This document shows, piece after piece, positions 57,184 through 64,000 of a stretch of 64,000 bases of DNA. Below the pieces are notes generated by a model that saw only the letters and a list, made by a program, of their open reading frames with translations, had not been told where the DNA came from and did not search any database. The DNA is taken from positions 248,001 through 312,000 of the forward strand of contig NZ_CP011530.1 in the NCBI RefSeq assembly GCF_001605725.1. The letters run 5' to 3'. This DNA comes from Mycobacteroides immunogenum (GTDB taxonomy: Bacteria > Actinomycetota > Actinomycetes > Mycobacteriales > Mycobacteriaceae). Made by a program: the position numbers and the translations under genes. Within the stretch, counting starts at the first letter, position 1. Each line of letters opens with the position of its first letter.

Positions 57184-57612
57184 ATGACTCGGGTTGAACG
57201 GTATTTCCCGCATCCGCCCCAGGCCGTCTGGGACGCGATCCTCAACCCGAGCAGTTGGTGGGAATCACCCGAGAAAGCTGCCGAGATCGCCGTCGGCACC
57301 ACCTTCGAACTGAAGACGATCCCCGTCATGGGAACCCGCTTCAGCGGCACCTTCCACATCGAGATCCTGGACGTGGTGCCCTGCGCGCGGTTGGTGACGA
57401 GTCTGGTGGCACTGGCGCAGCAGGGGGAGCCGGCCCGGTGGGAGCGCCATACGACGTTCCGTGAGCACGAGGGCGGCACCCTGGTGACCGTCGTGAACGC
57501 GGGGGTGGACACCAGTGATCCGGGGGAGCGGCTGCTGCTGCGTGCGGTCAAGGACCTCCAGGAATGGGAGTTGCACGGAGTGGCCGAGCTCCTGAACCGG
57601 CCGCGGCCCTAG
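57184..57612 (+). CDS. SRPBCC (START/Bet v1-like) protein
   Basis: A 142-residue helix-grip protein beginning MTRVERYFPHPPQAVWDAI, the usual start of polyketide cyclase/dehydrase-like SRPBCC proteins, with GTRFSGTFHIEILDV as the central sheet. These bind lipids or aromatics in a cavity. First chromosomal gene after attR, 20 bp from the core; it is convergent with the GNAT gene, overlapping by 4 bp. Ligand unknown. Confidence 0.75.
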   Translation: MTRVERYFPHPPQAVWDAILNPSSWWESPEKAAEIAVGTTFELKTIPVMGTRFSGTFHIEILDVVPCARLVTSLVALAQQGEPARWERHTTFREHEGGTLVTVVNAGVDTSDPGERLLLRAVKDLQEWELHGVAELLNRPRP

Positions 57613-58160
57613 CCCCTGCCCAGGCTGTGCAGCGATGCGGTGGCCAATATCTGCTCGGCGTCGAATTGAACAAACGTCGACACCGGTTCGAACCCCAACC
57701 GCCGCAACAGGTTGACGGATCGCGCATTGGCGCTTTGGGTCGCGACGAGTACCGGTTGGTCGGGGAGTGCGGCGGCAGCGGCGCTGAGCAGCGCGGTGGC
57801 GGCCTGATATGCCCAACCTCTGCCCCAGCAGTCCCGCCGGAATACGTAGGACAGCTCCAGCTCGTCTGCGGCGGCGCTCACGTGGCCGGGAAGCTCTGAA
57901 TGTCTGCGGTCGAGTGTGATGGTCCCGGCGAAGCTGTCGTCGGACTTGTCAGCCACCACGAAGGCCCCGGCTGCCGCGGTCGCCGCATGCGGACCGCGCT
58001 CGTCGAGGAACCTCTCCACATCGGTCCGGGGCCGTGGCCCGCCGAGGTACGCGCGTACCCCGGCATCCGTCATGATCTCGATCAGTCCGTCGCGATCGGC
58101 GTCACACGCCTTGCGCAGCACCACCGCACCGGCGTCGATCCGCTGGGCGCGCACCGTCAT
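57609..58160 (-). CDS. GNAT-family N-acetyltransferase
   Basis: A 183-residue acetyltransferase of the RimJ/RimL-like type. The acetyl-CoA loop is seen in RRDCWGRGWAYQAATALL (R/Q-x-x-G-x-G/A pattern), with LVATQSANARSVNLLRRLGFEPV as the C-terminal motif B. It acetylates an amino group on a small molecule or protein N-terminus; the substrate is unknown. It overlaps the TetR gene by 4 bp and is likely under its control. Confidence 0.82.
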   Translation of the reverse strand: MTVRAQRIDAGAVVLRKACDADRDGLIEIMTDAGVRAYLGGPRPRTDVERFLDERGPHAATAAAGAFVVADKSDDSFAGTITLDRRHSELPGHVSAAADELELSYVFRRDCWGRGWAYQAATALLSAAAAALPDQPVLVATQSANARSVNLLRRLGFEPVSTFVQFDAEQILATASLHSLGRG

Positions 58161-58750
58161 GCCAGTCCGTCACGCAGTCGCTGAAAACCCTGAGTGACAA
58201 GCGCTCCGGGGTCTTTGGAGAGCGCGGAATCGGATACCGCGAGCTGGATGACCGTCGCCAGGACCGCGTAAGAGGCATTGCAGACCAGGCGGGGATACAG
58301 GTCCACATCGGGGTCCAGCCCGGTACGCCGGCTGACTTCTGTGAGTACAACGGTCCCCACGTCGTCGGAGCGGGCGGCGTCATGTGCTGCCAGGCCTGGA
58401 TTCTGCGCGGATAACCGGGTGACGGCCACGGTGGTGCTGAACGCCTCGGAGGTGGCCAGATCCAGCATGACGGCCTCCAGTGAGTCGACGACATGCTCAT
58501 CGTCGGGGCGCTGCCGCAGCAGTGTGACGGCGTGGTCCTCGATGCCGCGCAGCGAGAACAGCACGGCGTCTTCCTTGCTGGTGAAGTAGTTGCGAAAGGT
58601 GCGTGCCGAGACGCGCACCGCGTCGGCGATGTCGTCGACCGTCACCGCCGCCAGGTCTCCCCGGTCCAGCGCCAGCTCGAGGGCGGCCCGGCTCAAGGCC
58701 AGCTTGGTCTCTGACTTCTTCTGTTCGCGCAGGCCGCTGGTCGATGGCAT
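58157..58750 (-). CDS. TetR-family regulator
   Basis: A 197-residue repressor with the TetR N-terminal helix-turn-helix (about 15-60; VDDIADAVRVSARTFRNYFTSKEDAV) and a helical ligand domain. The ATG at 58750 (MPSTSGLREQKK) fits the family; an upstream extension to 58858 runs through the promoter region. It is coupled to the GNAT gene and divergent from a small secreted protein gene; the intergenic palindromes are likely operators. Confidence 0.85.
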   Translation of the reverse strand: MPSTSGLREQKKSETKLALSRAALELALDRGDLAAVTVDDIADAVRVSARTFRNYFTSKEDAVLFSLRGIEDHAVTLLRQRPDDEHVVDSLEAVMLDLATSEAFSTTVAVTRLSAQNPGLAAHDAARSDDVGTVVLTEVSRRTGLDPDVDLYPRLVCNASYAVLATVIQLAVSDSALSKDPGALVTQGFQRLRDGLA

Positions 58751-58769
58751 GTGGCCATGGTAACAAACC

Positions 58770-58791
58770 TTCCAATTGAGGAAACTTTTCC
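58770..58791. promoter_or_regulatory. Overlapping palindromes, TetR operator candidate
   Basis: TTCC-AATTGA-GGAA (58770-58783) overlaps GGAAA-CT-TTTCC (58780-58791), immediately upstream of the TetR start, followed by CAAAAGCGGAAG. Short palindromes in this position commonly serve autoregulation by TetR proteins. Confidence 0.45.
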
Positions 58792-58863
58792 AAAAGCGGA
58801 AGCGTTCTAGGTGTATATCCGGCATCGAGGTGAGGCCGGGAGCATCAAGAAGAGGCAACTGAC

Positions 58864-59088
58864 ATGCGGAAACTTCTAGCCACTGTGGGTGTCGCTGCGG
58901 TTTTGGCAGCTGGAAGCGTCGCGTTGGCCGGCCCCGCCTCCGCGGCGCCGTGCGGCAAGGTCGTGGTGTGGGGAAACGGCGGCGGTACCTGCGAGTCTGA
59001 CTTCGGGTCCGACGGCAGCTTTACGCGCTGTGACACCGTGTACGTGCTGGGCATCGGTGGGACCAACTGCTACCGGGTGTACCCGTAG
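58864..59088 (+). CDS. Small secreted cysteine-containing protein
   Basis: A 74-residue precursor: signal peptide (LLATVGVAAVLAAGSVALA) with a likely cleavage after ASA, leaving about 46 residues, Gly-rich with four cysteines (APCGK, GTCES, TRCDT, TNCYR) that could form two disulfides. GAGGCAACTGAC precedes the ATG. It may be a surface or signalling peptide; it is divergent from TetR. No family recognised. Confidence 0.7.
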   Translation: MRKLLATVGVAAVLAAGSVALAGPASAAPCGKVVVWGNGGGTCESDFGSDGSFTRCDTVYVLGIGGTNCYRVYP

Positions 59089-59187
59089 ACGCAGGGGACC
59101 GCGGTGAGACGGCCGTGGCCGCCACAAGTGGGACGCCACGTACCAGAAGCTGTCCCACATGGTGTCCAGTCCGCTACCGTCCCCATC

Positions 59188-60777
59188 ATGGTTGAGGACC
59201 TGGCTGCTGACTTTGTCATTGTGGGCGCGGGATCGGCGGGAGCACCGCTGGCCACCCGGCTCTCCGAACGCACCGACGACCAGGTGCTGGTGCTGGAGGC
59301 AGGACCCAAGGACAAGGACATGGGAATCCATATTCCCGCCGCGTTTTCCAAGCTCTTCCGCAGCGACGTCGACTGGGACTACCTCACCGAGCCCCAGCCC
59401 CAGCTGAACAACCGCCAAATCTATTGGCCCCGAGGAAAGACGCTCGGCGGCTCGTCGTCCATGAACGCGATGATGTGGGTAAGAGGCTTTGCGGCCGACT
59501 ATGACGACTGGGCCGCCGTCGCCGGTGAGCAATGGTCGTTCGCGAATATCGCGCCCTACTTCAAGCGCATCGAAGCGGTGGAAGGTGCGACTGAGAGCGA
59601 CGAGGGCACCGACGGCGCGCTGAAGATCTCCAAGCAGCGCAGCCCGCGATCCAGCACCGCCGCCTGGCTGGAGGCGGTCCAGGAAGCCGGGTTTGATGTT
59701 GAACGGGCCAATACTCCTGAACCCAAGGGATTCTCGGAGACCATGGTGTGTCAGAGCGGTGGCCGTCGATGGAGCACCGCGGACGGCTATCTGAAGCCGG
59801 GTCTGCGGCGGCGCAACCTGAACGTTGTCACCGATGCTCAGGTACGCCGGGTCCTGTTCGACGGCACGCGCGCCGTCGGAGTCGAGTACGTGCGCGACGG
59901 CATCACGCACACCGTGCATGCGCGTCGCGAGGTCATCCTGTCCGGAGGCGCTATCAATTCGCCTCAACTGCTGATGCTTTCGGGAATCGGCGATGCCAAA
60001 CGTCTTGGCGAGCTGGGAATACCGGTCATTCATGATGCCCCGCAGGTGGGCCAGAATCTGCTCGATCATCTGTGCTGTCCGGTGGGGTACGCGGTGGAGG
60101 CGGACTCGCTGTACGGTGCGGAGAAGCCGATGCAGCTGGCCAACTACTTCCTGCGGCACCGCGGCATGCTCACCTCGAATGTCGGTGAAGCGTATGGGTT
60201 CTTACGCAGTCATCCCAACCTCGCCCTGCCGGATCTGGAGCTGATTTTCGCGCCCGCACCATTTTTCGATGAGGGTCTCGGCGAGGCCACGGAGCACGCC
60301 ATTGTCATGGGTCCCATCCTGCTCAAGCCGGAAAGCGTCGGCGAGATCACCCTGACCTCAGCCGATCCGCTGGCCAAGCCGCGCATCGACCCGCGTTACC
60401 TGAGCGACCCCGCCGGACGGGACCGCGCCGCCATGATGTTCGGGCTGCGGACCACCGCACGCATTGCCGAGACCCCGTCGATGCGTGCGGTACTGGGCAA
60501 GATCCTGCGGCCGCGCAATCCCAGTGCTGATCTGGAAGCGACACTGGTGGCCGCCTTGGAGAACAATTCGCACACGCTGTATCACCCGGTGGGAACCTGC
60601 CGGATGGGTGCCGACGAGGCCAGCGTGGTGACCCCGGAACTCGCCGTCCGCGGTGTGCAGGGGTTACGAGTAGTCGACGCATCGGTGATCCCCAGCCTTA
60701 TCCGCGGGCACACCCACGCTCCGTCGGTGTTGCTTGGTGAGAAGGCGGCAGATCTCATACTTTCTCCACAACGGTGA
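59188..60777 (+). CDS. GMC-family FAD oxidoreductase (choline dehydrogenase-like)
   Basis: A 529-residue flavoenzyme. FAD binding: [18 protein letters not shown] (near 7-24), LVLEAG, and the GMC signature [14 protein letters not shown] near residues 88-101. The C-terminal catalytic His region reads [13 protein letters not shown] and the end [18 protein letters not shown]. It oxidises an alcohol substrate that the sequence does not identify. The ATG at 59188 lies seven bases after TACCGT (59175-59180), a leaderless arrangement; a longer frame to 59104 would overlap this promoter. Confidence 0.87.
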   Translation: MVEDLAADFVIVGAGSAGAPLATRLSERTDDQVLVLEAGPKDKDMGIHIPAAFSKLFRSDVDWDYLTEPQPQLNNRQIYWPRGKTLGGSSSMNAMMWVRGFAADYDDWAAVAGEQWSFANIAPYFKRIEAVEGATESDEGTDGALKISKQRSPRSSTAAWLEAVQEAGFDVERANTPEPKGFSETMVCQSGGRRWSTADGYLKPGLRRRNLNVVTDAQVRRVLFDGTRAVGVEYVRDGITHTVHARREVILSGGAINSPQLLMLSGIGDAKRLGELGIPVIHDAPQVGQNLLDHLCCPVGYAVEADSLYGAEKPMQLANYFLRHRGMLTSNVGEAYGFLRSHPNLALPDLELIFAPAPFFDEGLGEATEHAIVMGPILLKPESVGEITLTSADPLAKPRIDPRYLSDPAGRDRAAMMFGLRTTARIAETPSMRAVLGKILRPRNPSADLEATLVAALENNSHTLYHPVGTCRMGADEASVVTPELAVRGVQGLRVVDASVIPSLIRGHTHAPSVLLGEKAADLILSPQR

Positions 60778-60843
60778 AACCGAATCTCGTCCGCGAACGT
60801 CTAACTCGATAAAGTTGCAGCTAGGAGTTAGCGGAGGGGAACG

Positions 60844-61137
60844 ATGACCGATCCGTTCGGTGTGCGCACCGAGGAGCTTGCGGCCATTTCCAAGACATGG
60901 CTGGGCGAGACCCTGCACATCAACGACATGCCCTGGTCGGCATTCGAGGATGCCTCAGGAGCGGGCAGCGAGGTGCTCGCGGCAATCCGCGATACCGCCT
61001 CGCCCGGCATCAAGGCGATGTCGTCGATTGCCCGCAGGTTCTCCGATATGGCTGGTCTGGTCGATACCTTCTCGGCCAACGTGACGACCCAGGACGTGAC
61101 GACGGCAAGTTCCTTCGACGCGCTCAAGCCACGCTGA
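60844..61137 (+). CDS. EspC/WXG100-like protein (chromosomal)
   Basis: A 97-residue helical-hairpin protein (MTDPFGVRTEELAAISKTWLGE, then AGSEVLAAIRDTASPGIKAM) typical of type VII secretion targets. GCGGAGGGGAACG precedes the ATG. It overlaps the next gene by one base and probably forms a secreted pair with it. Confidence 0.7.
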   Translation: MTDPFGVRTEELAAISKTWLGETLHINDMPWSAFEDASGAGSEVLAAIRDTASPGIKAMSSIARRFSDMAGLVDTFSANVTTQDVTTASSFDALKPR

Positions 61138-63008
61138 TGCGCCCGACCATCAGCCAACTGCGCGGTTGGAATCTCGACGCGCTCGGCAAGGCCGCCGACG
61201 CGGCACGCGACAACGCGCGGACTCTGGACGCGTCGCTGGACTCCTGCGACCGGGTGTTCAACGATGCCTCGGGCTGGTACGGCAAGACGCATGATGCGGC
61301 GAAGATCAAGGTCGATCAGGAACTCGATCACGGCCGTGAGGTCCGAAATGTGTTGAATCGCATTTCCGATGACGCTGAGGACGCCGCGCGGACCCTCAAA
61401 CACGCCAAGGACTTCACCCTGCAGGACGTGGATGGCGCGATCGCCGAGGGATTCACGGTGACCGATACCGGCGAGGTCAGTCATCCCGATGCCAAGAAGG
61501 CTCAGGCCGCCGCCGATCACCAGCGCCGGATCCAGTCCGGTCTCGACGAGCTCGCGCGCCTGGACGACATGTACGGCAAGAAGCTTCGGGAAGCCGCCGA
61601 CGACCTGGACAAGATGCGCGACGGGCAACCCGACGTCACGCTCCCGTCGGGAGAACGGGTCGATCCCGACGCGTTGGTGGACCGTGTCGCGAAGATGAGT
61701 CCCGACGAGCGTGCGGCCTTTTTGGCGACGCTGTCCCCGGACGTTGTGGACGCCATGGTGATCGCCAACCCCGAGGTGATGGGCAACAGCGACGGGGTTC
61801 CCTTCGACACCAGGATCGCGGCGAACGAGATCAACATCCGCAACGCGCTCAGCGACGAACTACAGAAACAACCACCCGATCAGGCCAGGGTGAACCAGCT
61901 GCAAGACATGCTCAAACCGATGGAAGATCCGTTGGTCACCCGGCCCGCCGATGCCGGTCCAGGGGACTACCTGGTGGACCGCAAGTACGTCATGTTCTCC
62001 ACCCAGGGCAACGGCCGCATGATCGAAATGATCGGCGATATCAAGCCGGGCATCAACGGCGTCGGAGTGATCGTCCCCGGTACCAACACCAACCTCAATG
62101 GGAGCGGTTCCAACCACGAGTCGGCGGTCAAGCTGGCCAAGGAGAGCGGATCGCCGATCTTCTTGTATCTGGGCGGCGATTTCCCCCAGGGGCTCGACAA
62201 GGCGGCCGATCCCTCCTACGCGGCGGCGATGGCGCCGAAGCTGGTCGACTTCGGTCATGAGGTGGACCGGGCGGTGGGGCAGAACGCGCCGGGAACACCG
62301 GTGACATACGTGGGGCATTCGTACGGTGGCGCCATCGTGGGAACGGCCGAGCAGATGGGGCTGCGTGCCGACCGCATTCTGCACGCGTCGTCGGCGGGTA
62401 CGGGCATTCTGCCCGGTGGGTACACGGACCCGAATCCCAATGTGCAGCGCTACTCCATGACGGCACCTGGCGATCCGATCGCGCTCGTGCAGTCCCTGCC
62501 GCGTGATGTGCGGCTCTCCGATATCCCTGGTGTGGACCAGATCCCGGGGATACCGCACAACGTGGAAGGACGGGTCGGCAACCCGCTGGGCGGACTGCCG
62601 TCGGCGACCGACCCGGACAAGATCCCCGGTGTGACGCGGCTCGACACCGGCTATTACGGGGAATTCGGCAAGCATCCGAATCAGGTCATCGTGGGCCCCG
62701 ATGGTCACGGAAGCTATTGGGATGACCCGAATTCGGATGCCTTCCACAACATCGCCGCAGTGATCGGCGGCGGTGAGGCGACGGCGTATGTGGAGCGGGG
62801 CATCCAGACGAATTACGTGGACATCAATGTCGGCGATGACGGAAACTTCCGGGCCGAGGCGTGGGACCAATCACGTGCGGCGGCAGGCGCCAAGGTGCCC
62901 AATCTCCCATGGGACGATCCGGGAACCGTTGACCGGCGCCAGCACCCCTGGGACAACCCGAGAGTGACCGATCATCCGGAACACGGCCAGAGAATTCAGG
63001 TGAAATGA
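61137..63008 (+). CDS. Alpha/beta hydrolase (DUF1023-like) with helical N-terminus
   Basis: A 623-residue protein: an N-terminal helical region (about 1-170; SQLRGWNLDALGKAADAARD) resembling type VII substrate leader domains, then a hydrolase domain with the nucleophile Ser in VTYVGHSYGGAIVG near residue 396 and a late His in VGPDGHGSYW. DUF1023 proteins of this layout are frequent in actinobacteria next to EspC-like genes. Probably a secreted esterase or lipase; the substrate is unknown. Confidence 0.77.
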   Translation: MRPTISQLRGWNLDALGKAADAARDNARTLDASLDSCDRVFNDASGWYGKTHDAAKIKVDQELDHGREVRNVLNRISDDAEDAARTLKHAKDFTLQDVDGAIAEGFTVTDTGEVSHPDAKKAQAAADHQRRIQSGLDELARLDDMYGKKLREAADDLDKMRDGQPDVTLPSGERVDPDALVDRVAKMSPDERAAFLATLSPDVVDAMVIANPEVMGNSDGVPFDTRIAANEINIRNALSDELQKQPPDQARVNQLQDMLKPMEDPLVTRPADAGPGDYLVDRKYVMFSTQGNGRMIEMIGDIKPGINGVGVIVPGTNTNLNGSGSNHESAVKLAKESGSPIFLYLGGDFPQGLDKAADPSYAAAMAPKLVDFGHEVDRAVGQNAPGTPVTYVGHSYGGAIVGTAEQMGLRADRILHASSAGTGILPGGYTDPNPNVQRYSMTAPGDPIALVQSLPRDVRLSDIPGVDQIPGIPHNVEGRVGNPLGGLPSATDPDKIPGVTRLDTGYYGEFGKHPNQVIVGPDGHGSYWDDPNSDAFHNIAAVIGGGEATAYVERGIQTNYVDINVGDDGNFRAEAWDQSRAAAGAKVPNLPWDDPGTVDRRQHPWDNPRVTDHPEHGQRIQVK

Positions 63009-63517
63009 GGCCTCTGACAACGATTGTGGCTCTGCTGGCGCTCGCGTCGGCAACCGCGTGCGAAGGACCGGGCACCGGGTCGACGAAAACGACAAGTGAG
63101 GACACGATGCAACCCATCACGTTGACGGTCACCGAAGCCGCGCGGATCACCGCCGGTTACGTTTCGCTCGTCTCCGGGCAGGAGGTGGATCCCAGCCCGG
63201 ATCGCGTGGAGAAGGTCGGTTGCCTGACCAACAAGGAATCGTTGATGAGCGATGGGCCGCCGTGGAAGGTGCGCCGCCAGTGGTGGGTGGACAACCCTGG
63301 GCAAGAGTTGATCAATGGTGCCATGGGACGATTGGATTCGCTTGCGGCTCAGGGATTTGAGCGCCAGCCATGGACCCGGCCCGACCCGGAACCGTCGAAC
63401 ACCAAGACGTACCACGACGCGCGCGGCTATGTGGTGGGCGCCCGGGCCTACACCACAGCGGGCGGGCGAGATCTGTTCGAGGTCACCGTGATGTCGCCCT
63501 GCGCCAACGAAGGCTAG
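63005..63517 (+). CDS. Lipoprotein
   Basis: A 170-residue lipoprotein: signal TTIVALLALASATAC with lipobox Cys near 19, a Thr/Ser-rich linker, then a domain with two cysteines (KVGCLTNK, MSPCANEG) at its ends. It overlaps the hydrolase gene by 4 bp and completes the EspC-like/hydrolase/lipoprotein operon. Its 3' end overlaps the convergent phosphatase gene by 4 bp. Function unknown. Confidence 0.75.
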   Translation: MRPLTTIVALLALASATACEGPGTGSTKTTSEDTMQPITLTVTEAARITAGYVSLVSGQEVDPSPDRVEKVGCLTNKESLMSDGPPWKVRRQWWVDNPGQELINGAMGRLDSLAAQGFERQPWTRPDPEPSNTKTYHDARGYVVGARAYTTAGGRDLFEVTVMSPCANEG

Positions 63518-64000
63518 CGGTAGGTCACCAGATCGCGATTGCCGCCATCACCGATCAGGTGGGTGTGGTCGTTGAAGGCGAGCAGGCTCACCCCACGCTT
63601 ACCGTTGACCAGTGAGGTGATCGAGGAATTGATTACTACACGTTGTGCGGTAAGCCAATTCGAGACGTCTCCGCTCCACAGGTCCGCGACGATCATGCCG
63701 ATGACACCGGCCGAGGTGGCCACCACGGTGTCGCCGTCGAGTGCGGTGGCGTCGGCCATGGCGGCCAATACTCGCTGTTGGAATCGGGTGTAGCTCTCGG
63801 CGTATTCGCCGGACGAATCGGTGCTTGCCCACTGTGCCAGGCCATCCTCCAGGATGGCCTGGGTGTTTCCCTTAGCGAGGCTCTTGACGGTGCTGACCGA
63901 TGCCAGCCGGCGCATCCGTGCGTTGCCGACGATCTCCTTGTAGTCGTATTCGTCCCAGCGGTCGTCCTGCTGCGGCGCACTCCCCAATGCCAGCGCGATC
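63514..64000 (-). CDS. Histidine phosphatase family protein, C-terminal part (cut by window edge)
   Basis: The frame is open to the window edge; at least 162 residues of the C-terminal part are present. GDTVVATSAGVIGMIVADLW corresponds to the second catalytic block of phosphoglycerate-mutase-like phosphatases, where many have His-Gly-Gly; here Ser-Ala-Gly occurs. The first RHG motif would lie outside. A TTG at 63987 is not needed as a start. The substrate is unknown. Confidence 0.6.
   Translation of the reverse strand, partial: IALALGSAPQQDDRWDEYDYKEIVGNARMRRLASVSTVKSLAKGNTQAILEDGLAQWASTDSSGEYAESYTRFQQRVLAAMADATALDGDTVVATSAGVIGMIVADLWSGDVSNWLTAQRVVINSSITSLVNGKRGVSLLAFNDHTHLIGDGGNRDLVTYR

Overview
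The window comes from a rapidly growing mycobacterium, most likely the Mycobacteroides abscessus/chelonae group. The evidence is high GC, a run of arabinogalactan genes in mycobacterial order (GtrA-like, dprE1, dprE2, aftA, embC), a second cell-wall cluster (wzm, glfT1, wzt, bpa, Rv3779-like, Rv3778c-like, Rv3777-like), and many leaderless genes with TANNNT -10 boxes. DprE1 has alanine at the position of the benzothiazinone-reactive cysteine of M. tuberculosis.

Layout. 1-5130 (minus): arabinan precursor and transferase genes. 5250-12872: accessory metabolism (one-chain dihydroxyacetone kinase, alpha/beta hydrolase, MocR regulator with a divergent AhpD-like gene, secreted M15-like protein, PAP2-lipid kinase fusion, PAP2 phosphatase). 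12863-17921 (minus): galactan synthesis and export, proteasome activator and a polytopic transferase. 18031-24648: desulfurase-like protein, quinone reductase, MarR, tRNA-Ser, methyltransferases, OsmC, and a methyltransferase/HTH/cupin operon. 24670-29137: a family 2A encapsulin with its cysteine desulfurase cargo, diverging from a leaderless five-cysteine leader peptide and a thioester-domain-like protein that contains no cysteine. 29134-30526: aminotransferase, tRNA-Ser and tRNA-Arg.

30490-57163 is a 26.6-kb integrative element in tRNA-Arg(ACG), bounded by a perfect 35-bp direct repeat. It has a tyrosine integrase, XRE repressor, excisionase-like proteins, a serine recombinase, two adenine-methyltransferase-like proteins sharing one zinc-ribbon tail, a type VII secretion toxin/immunity cassette on the opposite strand, an iteron-rich candidate origin, a TOPRIM/SF3 primase-helicase, a DUF2637/SpdB-like protein, a 12-bp repeat array, and a long operon led by an FtsK/TraB-like translocase followed by three lipoproteins and type VII substrate-like proteins. 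I see no capsid, portal, terminase or tail gene. It therefore looks like an actinomycete integrative conjugative element (AICE) rather than a prophage.

57184-64000 returns to the chromosome: SRPBCC protein, GNAT, TetR, small secreted protein, GMC oxidoreductase, and a type VII-like trio (EspC-like protein, hydrolase, lipoprotein), ending in a truncated histidine phosphatase gene.

The two most novel-looking points are the AICE whose transfer operon carries lipoproteins and ESX-substrate-like proteins, and the locus that pairs a desulfurase encapsulin with a polycysteine leader.
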